Under the pieces are notes generated by a model. The model was given only the letters and a program-made list of their open reading frames with translations, did no database searches and was not told the origin of the DNA. A program made the translations under genes and the position numbers. Below, in pieces: positions 1 to 9,991 of a DNA stretch of 64,000 bases (position 1 is its first letter; each line of letters opens with the position of its first letter). The DNA comes from Phycisphaerales bacterium (GTDB lineage: Bacteria; Planctomycetota; Phycisphaerae; Phycisphaerales; SM1A02): NCBI GenBank assembly GCA_029242715.1, contig JAQWTL010000035.1, positions 20,769 to 84,768 of the forward strand, given 5' to 3'.

Positions 1-604
1 CGGTGGAGGTGACGCGTAACGGGACAGCGGTTGGTCCTATTGACGTGGCTCTGTACAGCTGTGTCTGTGGGAAAGGTCCCCCGACAGGCCCTGAGCCGAC
101 CAGATTGATGTCAGGTGTTACGGTCATGCGAGGAATACCCAGTTCCAACGTATGAGCACGGCTGACCGTGCCTCCATTGGTTTGATCGATAAAGTTCAAT
201 GTCGTGGTGTAGAACCCACTTGGGAGATTCTCGGCAGCGACATCTGCCTGGACATCCTGTGTTTCCCAGGGTTCGACCGACAAGAGGAAATCTCCTTCGG
301 TGCCATTAACGGAAAGAAAAGTTGCTGGTCCGTCAGTGGCTTCCTGTTGGATCAGGACTTCGAGTGTATTGGGAGAATAATTGCCGACTGAATAGGTGAG
401 GCCTGATGGCTGAGGCCAACTGCAGCCTGGTTCGCATTCATGTTCTTCGCCTTGCTCAGGTGTCACTACCATTTTTGCACCAGCAGCCATCGCGCTACAG
501 GCCAGTGACCAGGCATGTGAATGGGCAAGCGCAGGGCTTGGGAAAATCATGCAGCACCAAATTACGGCGGTCATAGTCACGGCTGATCGCACAATGGTCT
601 TCAT
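1..604 (-). CDS. Secreted protein with BACON-like domain, partial (C-terminus off the left edge)
   Basis: The frame stays open from an ATG at 604 to the window edge, about 201 codons without a stop. A GGGGAG Shine-Dalgarno sits seven bases upstream. The N-terminus is a signal peptide (MKTIVRSAVTMTAVIW..., cleavage likely after PALA). The segment ending at the edge (TVTPDINLVGSGPVGGPF) closely matches a segment of the next gene (IEVTPDFDFTAGGPVGGPF), so the two neighbours share a beta-sandwich domain resembling BACON or choice-of-anchor domains. The function is unknown; an exported surface or extracellular protein is inferred. The two genes are probably related in origin, and the C-terminal half cannot be seen. 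Confidence 0.75.
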   Translation of the reverse strand, partial: MKTIVRSAVTMTAVIWCCMIFPSPALAHSHAWSLACSAMAAGAKMVVTPEQGEEHECEPGCSWPQPSGLTYSVGNYSPNTLEVLIQQEATDGPATFLSVNGTEGDFLLSVEPWETQDVQADVAAENLPSGFYTTTLNFIDQTNGGTVSRAHTLELGIPRMTVTPDINLVGSGPVGGPFPQTQLYRATSIGPTAVPLRVTST

Positions 605-631
605 GAGAGGGCTCCCCGTCGCCAGTTATAA

Positions 632-652
632 GGCAATTTCATATTGCTTTTT
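632..652. terminator. Short hairpin between two secreted-protein genes
   Basis: GCAAT and ATTGC form a 5-bp stem with a 5-base loop (633-647). A T run follows on the plus strand, and AT-rich sequence follows on the minus strand. It lies between two minus-strand genes and could end transcription of the 694-3960 gene's read-through, but the stem is weak. Confidence 0.3.
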
Positions 653-693
653 AGTCGAATTTATTGAGTTGTCGAAAGTAATCAATCGACTGT

Positions 694-3600
694 TCAGCAG
701 TCTCCATAGTACTGCAGCAGGAGCAGTACATCGCTGACATCAACAACTCCGTTGCCATCAAGATCCGCGTCAGGGTCATCACTTCCGTAGGCCGCCAGGA
801 TATTGAGGACGTCATTGACATCTGCAGTGCCGTCTCCATTGGTATCCCCCGGGCATTTTGGATCGTCGTCGCAGCCGGCAATGGGGCCATCAACGAGCAG
901 TTCGCCAGTGCCGACATTGCCGTCATTCCAGCCGCCAACTCGAATCAGGTATGGCTGGTCCCTTGTTACAGGAACTTCAAGGTATGACGAGTAGCCTTCG
1001 CAGCCATCTCCGTCGTCATTGCAGCCAAGCAGTGCCAGTGAATCACAATCATCGCCGTCATAGACAACCAGATCGGAGTCATAGTCGACGAGACTGCATG
1101 TGCTCACTATCAGTGTGCCGTTGTCACAGGCGACATAGCGGAACCAGATGTCGTTGTACGTCTGGCCATCGAACTCACAGTCATCGCCATGAGTAGGCCC
1201 ATCCGTCGTGGCCGATGTCGTGTCGATATCCCAGATTCCATTGCCTACGGTGAACGCGCTGTCGCAGTCATCAACGCTGGGTATGAGCCCGACGCTGATC
1301 ATGACAGCCCCTTCTTCAGAAGAGGTGCCGTCATCAACCTTGTAGGTGAACATGTCATCGCCAATGAAGCTGCTATCCGGGTCATATGCGAGCATGTTGC
1401 CGCCACCCAACAACGTATAGGGGGTGTTGGTGATGTTCCCGCCATTGGGGTCCGAGAGCGTGCCGTTGACTGGCAGTGATGTGAGGATGTACTCCAGTGG
1501 ATTGCCTTCGATGGAGTACCCAGTCAGTTCAATGTCGACAGGCGTGTCGACGTCGGTGGCTAATTCAACATCCTCACAATAGGGTGGACAAGTATCGCCG
1601 GTAGAAGCGATCTTGAGCGACCAGGAGTTCAGGGATCCGACATCGCCGCCTGCGTTGTCGCGGACCAGGAGCGTCCACGTGCCCAGGGCTGATTCCGTGT
1701 AGTAGTCATTCAAGGATCCCGGGCCATCTACGGCCTGGCCTTCGCCATCGTCGTCATAGGTCACGAGGATGTCTGAACTGCTGCCTCCAGAGCGATTATG
1801 AAGGTAGACGGTAGAGCCCTGAGGTGACGTCAGGATCAGTTCAAGATCACCGATGAAGGTGTGCGTGACATCCATCACGACATCAACATCAGCAACACAA
1901 TAGGAGTCGCCGATTTCAATCGTGCTCGTGAATTCCGAGTTGTCCGTGATGTTGATCGGAGTATCCGTTGCTACATAGGTGTAACGACCAACATCAAGTG
2001 TGATTTGACGTACGGCCGATCCAGCGCCTGGGTCCGTTTCGTTGGTGAATGTGACGCTGCCTTGGGCAATTCCGGCAGGCAGACCAGCGGCCTCGGACGA
2101 AAATCCAACGACCACATCTGCCGAATCCCCTGTGTTGAGCAAATCGATAGAGAGGGGGCCGGGTTGGCCATTCAGGCTGATCCATGAAGCGTCGGCCTCA
2201 ACCTTGATGTTGACAGCCGTTGGTCGAAGGCTGATCACGGTATAGTCCTGTGTTGTCGTGAACGGTCCGCCGACTGGGCCACCAGCTGTGAAATCGAAGT
2301 CTGGTGTGACCTCGATCAGGGTGGTTCCGAGATCCAGGATGTGTTCACGCGTGATCTCAACGTCATTTGAATTGTCAAAGATTGAAAGCGTGCACGAGTA
2401 CACGCCATTTGCCCAATCGCTGATCTTGTCAATATTCACGGCCGCAGTGAGGTCGACAGAGCCATCTGGCGCGATGGATCCGCTCGTTGGCTCGATGATG
2501 ATGAAGTTGTCGCCTTTGGTGGCAGCACTCCAATTGATCGTTTCAGGGGAATTGTTAGTCAGGGTGTAGACGACAAAGGCGGGGGAGACATCAACACCGC
2601 CCGCGGTGGCAAGGTGCTCTGTAGTTCCCCCAGGGGTGACGGACAGCCCAACACCTGGAAGTGTGTCGCAATAGATATTGCCTGTGTTGTCTGGATCAAG
2701 ATGCTGGCTCAAGCCATTGTTCCAGGACACGGCGAAGCGGCCATACCAGTCTTCCAGATCATTTCCGCATGCGGCATATCCACCATGCAGTTGCCCGACA
2801 ACGCGGTGGTTCTGATCGAAGAGTGGTGAGCCAGATGAACCAGGTTCGGTGGTGCCAAGGTCCCAATCGGCGATTCGCAGGTGGGTATCGCCGGGGGCGT
2901 TGTAGCCATAGATCTCGCTTGCTTCGTAGTCGATCGACCATCGCTTGTAATCAGTTGCAGGATGGTGAATCGCTACGGAGTATTCCGTAATGGTGTCTTC
3001 GGCACTCCAGCCGCAGAAGGAAATCTCCCATTCCTGAGGTGGCGACTGGTTGAGTTGGACCAGCGTGAAGTCCGAAGGGCTGTGGGACGCCAGGAATTGT
3101 GAACCCGTCAGGTAATAGTCCTGTGGACCGCTGTCATTCGAGTTGCCTGGGCAATCAAGTGGGCCACTGGCAGGATCCTGGTAGTTCCAGAACGTGATCA
3201 ATGAGGCCGCATTGCCTGAGTTGATGCCACAGTGATTTGCGGTCATGAACATGGGAGTTCGGTCATTGCGGATGTTGTTGACCATGAATCCTGTGCAGAA
3301 GGTTGAACCGCCTGTTGAAATCACGGCGACGCAGGGGATCTCGTTTTCCCAGCCTTCTGTTTCCTGGCATTCAACGTCATAGTTGCAGGATCCGGAACGA
3401 TCATCGACATCAAATGCGCCGTCATAGAAGCCGCGATAGCCAACATTGACGCTTGTCAGAACGATTCCATTCTCTACGAGTGGTCGTACATTCGCATCCA
3501 TCTCGATTGACACAATGACTTCAGAATCTGGAACTGGTGGGGTCCAGTATTCGTTGTCTGGATTGTTGTCCAGGATCGTGATGGGCCGTAATGAGAATCG

Positions 3601-3960
3601 CCCATCATGGGATGTGATTGTCATCACGGCGCCTTCCGGCATCATGAAGTGCTCGAAAGCGAGGTTGATGGACAGGCATTCAGGCGAGGCGACTCGGAGT
3701 TGCCACAGCCATGTGTCGGCATCCGGCTGAGTCCATGTGCCACTGAACGCTGGACCTTCATTGACCCGATGCGGGATGGCATAACGAGGTGCCATGCCTG
3801 AGCTTTCTCGCCGGACGTCCTCTTGTGCAAGGGCATCGAAATCCAGTTCAGCGATTTCAATGAAATCGATTGAGCTGTGGTCGATGAAGTCGTCCTGGCC
3901 AATGGCGGTGGTTGATAGTGCCATTGCTGCAGCGATACCGACGGCTGTCTTGAAAGTCAT
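694..3960 (-). CDS. Secreted multidomain trypsin-like (Lys-C-type) serine protease with P-domain and dockerin-like tail
   Basis: 1088 residues, taking the ATG at 3960, which follows a GAGG-type Shine-Dalgarno and begins a good signal peptide (MTFKTAVGIAAAMALSTTAIG). Residues about 210-430 look like a lysyl-endopeptidase-type S1 protease: His243 in TANHCG, Asp297 in SDFTLV, Ser376 in EPGSSGSP. Then follow a BACON-like region, a proprotein-convertase P-domain (about 700-810), a cadherin/VCBS-like Ig module, a Cys-rich PPC-like module (NDIWFRYVACDNGTL) and two dockerin-like calcium loops (TNGDGTADVNDV, LDGNGVVDVSDV) in the last 53 residues. The full triad suggests an active extracellular protease. 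Substrate specificity is not predictable. The tail is the one shared by other secreted proteins in this window. Confidence 0.88.
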   Translation of the reverse strand: MTFKTAVGIAAAMALSTTAIGQDDFIDHSSIDFIEIAELDFDALAQEDVRRESSGMAPRYAIPHRVNEGPAFSGTWTQPDADTWLWQLRVASPECLSINLAFEHFMMPEGAVMTITSHDGRFSLRPITILDNNPDNEYWTPPVPDSEVIVSIEMDANVRPLVENGIVLTSVNVGYRGFYDGAFDVDDRSGSCNYDVECQETEGWENEIPCVAVISTGGSTFCTGFMVNNIRNDRTPMFMTANHCGINSGNAASLITFWNYQDPASGPLDCPGNSNDSGPQDYYLTGSQFLASHSPSDFTLVQLNQSPPQEWEISFCGWSAEDTITEYSVAIHHPATDYKRWSIDYEASEIYGYNAPGDTHLRIADWDLGTTEPGSSGSPLFDQNHRVVGQLHGGYAACGNDLEDWYGRFAVSWNNGLSQHLDPDNTGNIYCDTLPGVGLSVTPGGTTEHLATAGGVDVSPAFVVYTLTNNSPETINWSAATKGDNFIIIEPTSGSIAPDGSVDLTAAVNIDKISDWANGVYSCTLSIFDNSNDVEITREHILDLGTTLIEVTPDFDFTAGGPVGGPFTTTQDYTVISLRPTAVNIKVEADASWISLNGQPGPLSIDLLNTGDSADVVVGFSSEAAGLPAGIAQGSVTFTNETDPGAGSAVRQITLDVGRYTYVATDTPINITDNSEFTSTIEIGDSYCVADVDVVMDVTHTFIGDLELILTSPQGSTVYLHNRSGGSSSDILVTYDDDGEGQAVDGPGSLNDYYTESALGTWTLLVRDNAGGDVGSLNSWSLKIASTGDTCPPYCEDVELATDVDTPVDIELTGYSIEGNPLEYILTSLPVNGTLSDPNGGNITNTPYTLLGGGNMLAYDPDSSFIGDDMFTYKVDDGTSSEEGAVMISVGLIPSVDDCDSAFTVGNGIWDIDTTSATTDGPTHGDDCEFDGQTYNDIWFRYVACDNGTLIVSTCSLVDYDSDLVVYDGDDCDSLALLGCNDDGDGCEGYSSYLEVPVTRDQPYLIRVGGWNDGNVGTGELLVDGPIAGCDDDPKCPGDTNGDGTADVNDVLNILAAYGSDDPDADLDGNGVVDVSDVLLLLQYYGDC

Positions 3961-4100
3961 ATCCTCGTTCTCCCTCTCTCCATAGGTGTCCTGGGACACG
4001 GTGGCCCGGTGAGGTTGAGGCGACAGCCTCGATTTCACATGCGGGCATGCTTCACCCTAACTCCAGCGATGGTGGGGATCAACAGAAGAAGTGCGTCTTG

Positions 4101-4949
4101 TCAGGATCCTGCAGGTGAGGGGGCCTTTTCCTGCCCGGGCGTGGCCTTTTCCTGCTGGGTTTCCTTGTGAATGGCTTTGATGGCGATGCGTCCGACGACA
4201 ACGCTGGCGACGATGGCAAGGACCAATCCGCCATACACGGTGATTTCGTGAACGATTCCGTCCTTGGCTGCTGCATGGACTGAGGTGGCAAGATCGCCTC
4301 CCGCATTTCTGGCGGTCTTGTATCGATGAGCGAGGTCGGCAGTATGCCTGGCGACATCACCCATGTACACCGTGGAGAAATTGCCCGGGATCATGCCGAT
4401 GCATGCCAGGGCATAGGACCGGAATTTGCATGGGCTCACGGAGCCCAGGTAGTTCAGGAGCGAGAAGTTGACTGGTGCCAGGCGGAGGAGAAACAGAATC
4501 TTGAACCCAGCCTTGCCTGTGGCCTGTTCAACTGCATAGGCCTTTGGGTACTTCTTCAATACACGGTTGATTCGCTTGCGAATAAACAACCTGGTCAGCA
4601 TGAAAGTAAACAGGGCGGTGATCACGCAGGCGATCACAACCCAGAGCCATCCCATCCAGAGTCCGAAAAGCGTGCCTCCGGCAATGGCAATGATGGATTC
4701 AGGAAGAAAGATCATGGTGGCGATGAACAACAGGGTGATGTATGCCAATGGCGCCCAGGGGCCAAGGCTTGCCACGAATGAGCGGATATCGCTCATGTAG
4801 GGTTGTAGAACATATATATAGAGCAGTGCGATCAAGGCGACCACGACCAGCAGGACCACGATCCTGGTGATGATTTTCTTCCAGGAATGTTGGCGAGGAT
4901 GGAGGGGGTTGGCCGCCTCTGCCTGGGCTGCTGTATCTGCCTCTGACAT
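4101..4949 (-). CDS. TVP38/TMEM64 (VTT/DedA-like) family membrane protein
   Basis: 282 residues with about five hydrophobic segments. It carries the VTT-domain signature FLPESIIAIAGGTLFG, including the re-entrant Gly-Gly-x-Leu-Phe-Gly element. A short acidic N-terminus precedes the first helix (residues 27-45), and the C-terminus is Lys/Gln-rich and cytosolic. Members of this family are polytopic inner-membrane proteins, some linked to lipid scrambling or carrier recycling; the exact substrate here is unknown. It stands alone on the minus strand between the secreted protease and tRNA-Gly. Confidence 0.85.
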   Translation of the reverse strand: MSEADTAAQAEAANPLHPRQHSWKKIITRIVVLLVVVALIALLYIYVLQPYMSDIRSFVASLGPWAPLAYITLLFIATMIFLPESIIAIAGGTLFGLWMGWLWVVIACVITALFTFMLTRLFIRKRINRVLKKYPKAYAVEQATGKAGFKILFLLRLAPVNFSLLNYLGSVSPCKFRSYALACIGMIPGNFSTVYMGDVARHTADLAHRYKTARNAGGDLATSVHAAAKDGIVHEITVYGGLVLAIVASVVVGRIAIKAIHKETQQEKATPGQEKAPSPAGS

Positions 4950-5029
4950 GTGTGTCGAGTGTAACCATCCCTGCTCATGGACTCAATGCCCCGATACTGG
5001 GAGGGGTGGGCGACGCCTGTCACTGACGT

Positions 5030-5035
5030 TACTAT
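5030..5035 (+). promoter_or_regulatory. Possible -10 element for tRNA-Gly
   Basis: TACTAT lies 12 bases before the mature tRNA 5' end, which would place transcription start a few bases upstream of the tRNA. No convincing -35 hexamer is seen. Confidence 0.3.
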
Positions 5036-5047
5036 GTGCCTCTGCAT

Positions 5048-5119
5048 GCGGGCGTAGCTCAATGGTAGAGCGTCAGCCTTCCAAGCTGAATGTTGACGGT
5101 TCGAGTCCGTTCGCCCGCT
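5048..5119 (+). tRNA. tRNA-Gly(TCC)
   Basis: Acceptor stem GCGGGCG (5048-5054) pairs with CGCCCGC (5112-5118). The D-arm has the usual GCTCAATGGTAGAGC. The anticodon stem TCAGC/GCTGA encloses loop CTTCCAA with anticodon TCC at 5080-5082. The T-arm is GACGG-TTCGAGT-CCGTT. CCA is not encoded. It decodes GGA (and by wobble GGG). Confidence 0.97.
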
Positions 5120-5127
5120 TTTTCAAG

Positions 5128-5162
5128 AACGACGCCGCGATTTGAATCGTGGCGTCGTTTAT
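5128..5162 (+). terminator. Rho-independent terminator after tRNA-Gly
   Basis: AACGACGCC-GCGATT and AATCGT-GGCGTCGTT form a long 15-bp stem with one G-U pair and a very short loop, followed by a T-rich end. It lies 9 bases after the tRNA. Confidence 0.85.
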
Positions 5163-5242
5163 TGATGGCCCATTCCATTGGACAGATTGCCGACGACGAC
5201 TGTCTGCTGCCAGCTCACATCGTGAGTCCGACAAGAGACGGA

Positions 5243-5752
5243 TCAACTCCGTGTAGCAGGATCGGTATACAGGTCGACGTAGAAATCAAGCGTCTTGTGG
5301 CCATCTGACTCCCGGCTTCTGGCAAGAAAGAAGCCGGCTTTCTCAAAGAGATGGATGGCGGGGTCACGCTCGACGCGTACCTCCAGGACGATCTTGACGT
5401 AATCACGTTTTCTGCAGAACTGAAGTGCATGATTCAGCAGATCGGTGCCAATTCCGCGACGCCGAAAATCACCATGAACTCGCAGTCGCCTTATTTCAGC
5501 GATTTCATCACCGACGCATTGCACTCCAATCATTCCGACAACCTGTTGGGTTGATTCGGCTACCCAGAAGTTGCTGCGGCCTTCATCATGAAAATAGCCT
5601 GCCTCGAGATTCTCGATATCAGCGCCTGAGTCATTGATTTGAATCTTGCCCTCGTGGACCCCGGCCTCGAACAGGCCCCGTATGCAAGGCATGTCTTCAG
5701 AGGATGCTGTTCTTATCGTGATCTGGTCCGACATGATTGGAAGTGTTCGCAT
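5243..5752 (-). CDS. GNAT-family N-acetyltransferase
   Basis: 169 residues from 5752. An in-frame ATG at 5734 (MSDQITIRTASS) fits family starts equally well, and neither has a clear Shine-Dalgarno. The acetyl-CoA binding motif A is seen as RRRGIGTDLL (about residue 95), preceded by the beta-strand AEIRRLRV and followed by a C-terminal KAGF strand-turn, as in RimI-like enzymes. It transfers an acetyl group from acetyl-CoA to an unknown amine. It is encoded convergently to tRNA-Gly, with no functional context. Confidence 0.85.
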   Translation of the reverse strand: MRTLPIMSDQITIRTASSEDMPCIRGLFEAGVHEGKIQINDSGADIENLEAGYFHDEGRSNFWVAESTQQVVGMIGVQCVGDEIAEIRRLRVHGDFRRRGIGTDLLNHALQFCRKRDYVKIVLEVRVERDPAIHLFEKAGFFLARSRESDGHKTLDFYVDLYTDPATRS

Positions 5753-5837
5753 CAGTTGAGCATGCGAGCATCAATCAGTATATCGGTTGAAGCAAGGGGC
5801 CCCAGGCATCATTAAAGGGACATCGGGGCTTTGGAAA

Positions 5838-6872
5838 TCAGGAACTCGTGCGTTCAGGAATGCCTACAAGTTCGCGACACCATTCTTGATAACGATCCTC
5901 GAGTCCTTGAACATCAAGTTCTATGAACACTTCAAGAAGGGCAAGGCCTGCATCTGATTCCTCTTCGACCTGCTGGCGGCGTTCAGGAGTCAGCTGATCG
6001 GATCGCAATAGTTGGCGATACAGGTCTCCGGACGCAGCCAGCAGCAGGATGTTGCCGACTCGGTCACGGTATCGGCCATCTTCAGCTTCTTCCAGATAGC
6101 GGGTGAATGCCCAGATCTGTGCGTAGTAATCAAGGAGCGTCTGTTTCTGTCCATCAAGAAAACGTTCCGGGTGAGCGGAGAGGAGAAACTCAAGCGGAAT
6201 GATTCTGTCTTCAATGAAGCATGTTCGCAATCGTGACCAACGTTCACGGTTGGCTTCTGTTTTGAATGTGAGCCCTCCCCTCCAGGAGAACCCTTCCATC
6301 GTCGTAGCAATGCCCTCGTCGAGCCACGCGGGCAGTTGGTCCTTGAATGTCGACTGGACATATTGATGCCATCCCTCATGTGCACCAAGCGCAAGGGTGT
6401 CCCGATGCCAGCCATAGCCATCTATGTCATAGAGCACGGCGATGCCATCAGTGGTAAACCCGCCTCGTCCAAGTCCCTCAAAGGAAGCGGCCTTGTCCGG
6501 GAGGATCATGCGTGTTTTGTTCTTCCATTGTCTGCGGTCGGCAAACAGGTAGGTTTCCAGTGATTGCCCGGGCGGGGGGAGCTCTGTCCCGAAGGCATGC
6601 TGGTACCTGTCGAGTGCCTGCTCATAGAAACCAGGAAGGATCTGCTTGAGTCGTTCGCTTCTCAATGTGGTTCTCAGATCCCAGTGGCGTGTTCGGATCT
6701 GCTTGCCAGGAATGCCCAGGAAGCTCCAATCGTTGACCTGGACTTCATCGATGTTGTATCGATCATCATTACTTGCAGCCAGGGGCGTCAAGTCATTGGA
6801 GTTCTTTGACTGGCAACTGCACGTGAAAACAAGTGCCGTCAGCATCAGGATGATTTTGGCGTTTGAGTTCAT
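5838..6872 (-). CDS. Lipoprotein with gluzincin-type (peptidase MA-like) zinc site
   Basis: 344 residues. The N-terminus is a short lipoprotein signal ending in a Cys-Ser-Cys box (residues 18-20), so it is probably lipid-anchored. A zinc site HEGWH lies at 165-169, with a downstream Glu in WLDEG (about 186), the arrangement of peptidase-MA/DUF1570 gluzincins. Its start overlaps the stop of valS by four bases (ATGA), so it is probably translated by coupling from valS mRNA. Substrate is unknown. All zinc ligands are present, so activity is plausible. Confidence 0.8.
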   Translation of the reverse strand: MNSNAKIILMLTALVFTCSCQSKNSNDLTPLAASNDDRYNIDEVQVNDWSFLGIPGKQIRTRHWDLRTTLRSERLKQILPGFYEQALDRYQHAFGTELPPPGQSLETYLFADRRQWKNKTRMILPDKAASFEGLGRGGFTTDGIAVLYDIDGYGWHRDTLALGAHEGWHQYVQSTFKDQLPAWLDEGIATTMEGFSWRGGLTFKTEANRERWSRLRTCFIEDRIIPLEFLLSAHPERFLDGQKQTLLDYYAQIWAFTRYLEEAEDGRYRDRVGNILLLAASGDLYRQLLRSDQLTPERRQQVEEESDAGLALLEVFIELDVQGLEDRYQEWCRELVGIPERTSS

Positions 6873-9800
6873 GTTCCCAGTTGCTCCAGTGCACTCTGTG
6901 CCGAAGCCAGATCGGTTTCGGCGGCTGCCAGCGTACCGCGTGTTTCCTCCACCAGGTGAGCAGGTGCTTTATCCACGTACCCAGGATTGCTCAGTCGCCC
7001 CTTGAGGGCGGCAATTGATTTTTCCAGCTCTGCAATGCGGGTGGTGAGCCTGGTTCGCTCACTCTCTACGTCCAGCGTGTCGCCGTGTCCCTGGAGAAAG
7101 AGGACTTCGCTTCCAAGGTGAACCTGGATGCCATCACCAGTGGCATCAGTGATCGCCTCAAGATTGCAAGAGGAGAGAATGGCGGGTGTCGCCTGATCGG
7201 CCAAGGGGCGAATGGCATCCGTGATGCCAAGTGTCAGTCGGGCCTTGGGTGGGACATCGTGATCTGCTCGGGCTCTGCGAATAGCGTTGACCAACTCCTT
7301 GATCTTCTCAAAGGTGGTTTCTGCTTCCTCATCAAGCAGTCCATCAGTCATTGGCCAACTTGCCATGGCGACCTGATCGCTCTGTGGAAGTTCAAGTCCT
7401 GGCAGGCCAGCTTGGCCTGTGGCGCAGATGTGTGGCCATAAGGCTTCTGTGACGAATGGACAAACTGGATGGAGCAGGCGTGAAATGGCATTCAGAGATG
7501 ACAGCAGTACCTGCCTTTGTGCTGCGTCATCTCCAATCGTCGGCTTGACGGACTCCAGATACCAGTCGCAGAAGTCTCGCCAAACGAGGTCGTAGAGGAT
7601 CTCCGCGCAGGTGCTGAAGTGATAGCCGTCAATTGCTTCGTCGAAGGCTTTTCTGGCTTTTGCAATCCGCGAAAGCATCCAGCGATCAACAACTCCAAGC
7701 GAATCCAGGGAAGAAACCTTCCCGGGTGACTCGCTTCGTGAAAGCGCAAAGCGGGCGGCGTTCCAGAACTTGTTGGCGAAGGCTCGGCCCGAATCAAACT
7801 TGCTGGAGGAATTGCGAGCCAGAGGCGCTTCTTCAGTGGCTTTTGCCTGACCGCTGAACTCGCCATATACGGTGACCATTGATTTGCTGGAATCACCTGG
7901 GCTGACTTGCACCGGAGCGGTGACGCGATGGCCCGAGACGGATGTCGTGAATTCGGGAGTGAAAGTCTTGCCGGTATGCGGGCAGACCAGATCCAATGGC
8001 AGTCGGACATCCTGAGTCGCTGTGGCCAACTGAGTCATGATGAAGCGAAGCGCATCGGTTCCATGACTCTCGATGATGTCTCGGGGGTCAACGCCATTTC
8101 CCAGTGACTTGCTCATCTTCTGGCCGAATCCATCCTGGATGATCGGGTGGATGTAGACGTCACGGAATGGAAGGGTGCCGTTGCGGAAGAATCGATTGAA
8201 CATCACCATCCTGCTGACCCAGAGGGTGATGATCTCGCGTGCAGTGGACAGAGCATTGGACGGATTGAAGGCATCGAGTAATCCGGGCATGTCCGGAAAT
8301 GCCTCGGGGTCCGGCCAGCCCATCGTAGAAATTGGCCAGAGTGCAGAGGAGAACCACGTGTCCAACACATCCTCATCTTGGGAGTAGCCCAATGATTCAA
8401 GTTCTGCTTCGAGATCCTGGCAATCTCGGCCAACACAAGCAAGGATGCGAACGAGTTCAGCCTCCCGGTCGATCTGGATTCGCACAGCGAGCCCATCATC
8501 CTGTCGATTGCAGACTGGATCAGCGCACCATTCGATTCTGTCGGTCATGCCACTTTGGAGATCATCAGGGACTGGACCGGCTTCAGACATTGACAATGAT
8601 CTTGACCATACCGGTATCCGGTGTCCCCACCAGAGTTGGCGGCTGATGCACCAGTCGCGAAGATTCTCATGCCATTGCTGGAAGGTCTTCGCGTAACGGG
8701 TGGGATAGAAACGCAGTTGCCCATCCTGTTCATGTGAGCCCTCTGATCGTTCAGGAGCTTCGCCTTCATACTGATCCGGAACCATTGCCCGCATCGCTTC
8801 GCCGCGCAGTCGGTCATCTGTCACGCGTACGAACCACTGATCGCTCAGATACGGTTCGATCGGAACATGTGATCGATAGCTGTGCCCGACCGAGTGACCG
8901 TATTCACGAATCTCCTCAAGAAGACCCTGCTCGCGGAACCAGTCGATGATGGCCGTGCGGGCGTCCTCTCGTGACAGGCCGATGAATGCACGAGCTTCCT
9001 CTGAGACATCTTCCCATCCATGCTTTTCCGAGATCGATGCATCCGGTGCCATGACATTGATGGCGGGGAGGTCGTGTCGTTGGCCGATGTCCCAGTCATT
9101 GGGGTCGTGTGCGGGAGTGACTTTCAGGAATCCTGTGGCGAACTCGGCCTTGGGATCATCTCCGCTGCCTGGCATCACCACGTAGTCATCTTCGACGATG
9201 GGAATCTCGCGACCAACAATTGGGAGACATATGGACTTGCCTCGCAGACCTGCGGCACGAGGGTCATCAGGATTGACGGCAACGCCGGTATCACCAAGCA
9301 TGGTTTCCGGTCTTGTTGTTGCAACGGTGATATGGCCTGATCCATCAGACAGCGGGTAGCGGAGGTAGTACATGTGGCCAGCGACGTCTTCCATCTCGAC
9401 TTCGTCATCAGCCAATGCCGTCTGTGTAGCAGGATCCCAGTTGACCAGTCGCTTGCCTCGGAAAATAAGATCTTCATTGAAGAGTTTGTAGAAGGCTTCT
9501 CGTACCGCAGCGGCGCAGACAGGATCCATGGTGAATCGTGTCCGGGGCCAATCGCAGGAAGCGCCCATCTCGCGTAGCTGGGACAGAATGGTTGCGCCGT
9601 ATTCATCCTTCCATGCCTGGACAAGCTCGATGAATGATTCGCGCGTAAAATCTGTTCGCCGCTTGCCGTCCTGCAGCAGACGTCTTTCAACAGCCGTCTG
9701 AGTGGCGATGCCAGCGTGATCCGTCCCAGGCATCCACAGTGTTTCCTTGCCCTGCATCCTGGAGTGACGAGCCAGGACATCCTGGAGCGTTGCATTCAGG

Positions 9801-9991
9801 GCATGGCCAAGGTGCAATATGGAGGTGACGTTGGGTGGCGGCAGGAGCAGGGAATAGGGGATGGCCCCCTGATCCAGTGGCAGGTTGACGTGACCCAGCG
9901 AGGATTCCGTCCAGGCATCGCGGATGCCGGGCTCGATGCTCGCGGGATCGTATGATCTAGGAAGTTGTGGAGTCGTTATCGACGTGGACAT
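6869..9991 (-). CDS. valS: Valyl-tRNA synthetase
   Basis: 1040 residues from the ATG at 9991 (MSTSITTPQLPRSYD); an ATG at 10003 adds four residues. The class I signatures are the HIGH-type HLGH (residues 60-63) and KMSKS in GQKMSKSLGNG. A connective editing domain lies between them, then an anticodon-binding domain (DRWMLSRIAKARKAFD) and a C-terminal coiled-coil typical of ValRS (LTTRIAELEKSIAALKGRLSNPGYVDKAP, cut here by length). It charges tRNA-Val in the cytosol. The ATG overlaps the ATG of the divergent lipoprotein gene, and a TATGAT hexamer sits seven bases upstream, suggesting a leaderless mRNA. Confidence 0.98.
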   Translation of the reverse strand: MSTSITTPQLPRSYDPASIEPGIRDAWTESSLGHVNLPLDQGAIPYSLLLPPPNVTSILHLGHALNATLQDVLARHSRMQGKETLWMPGTDHAGIATQTAVERRLLQDGKRRTDFTRESFIELVQAWKDEYGATILSQLREMGASCDWPRTRFTMDPVCAAAVREAFYKLFNEDLIFRGKRLVNWDPATQTALADDEVEMEDVAGHMYYLRYPLSDGSGHITVATTRPETMLGDTGVAVNPDDPRAAGLRGKSICLPIVGREIPIVEDDYVVMPGSGDDPKAEFATGFLKVTPAHDPNDWDIGQRHDLPAINVMAPDASISEKHGWEDVSEEARAFIGLSREDARTAIIDWFREQGLLEEIREYGHSVGHSYRSHVPIEPYLSDQWFVRVTDDRLRGEAMRAMVPDQYEGEAPERSEGSHEQDGQLRFYPTRYAKTFQQWHENLRDWCISRQLWWGHRIPVWSRSLSMSEAGPVPDDLQSGMTDRIEWCADPVCNRQDDGLAVRIQIDREAELVRILACVGRDCQDLEAELESLGYSQDEDVLDTWFSSALWPISTMGWPDPEAFPDMPGLLDAFNPSNALSTAREIITLWVSRMVMFNRFFRNGTLPFRDVYIHPIIQDGFGQKMSKSLGNGVDPRDIIESHGTDALRFIMTQLATATQDVRLPLDLVCPHTGKTFTPEFTTSVSGHRVTAPVQVSPGDSSKSMVTVYGEFSGQAKATEEAPLARNSSSKFDSGRAFANKFWNAARFALSRSESPGKVSSLDSLGVVDRWMLSRIAKARKAFDEAIDGYHFSTCAEILYDLVWRDFCDWYLESVKPTIGDDAAQRQVLLSSLNAISRLLHPVCPFVTEALWPHICATGQAGLPGLELPQSDQVAMASWPMTDGLLDEEAETTFEKIKELVNAIRRARADHDVPPKARLTLGITDAIRPLADQATPAILSSCNLEAITDATGDGIQVHLGSEVLFLQGHGDTLDVESERTRLTTRIAELEKSIAALKGRLSNPGYVDKAPAHLVEETRGTLAAAETDLASAQSALEQLGT

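Noticed and set aside
4326..4781. 151-residue plus-strand ORF
   Set aside because: Antisense shadow of the VTT membrane protein, with no family pattern.
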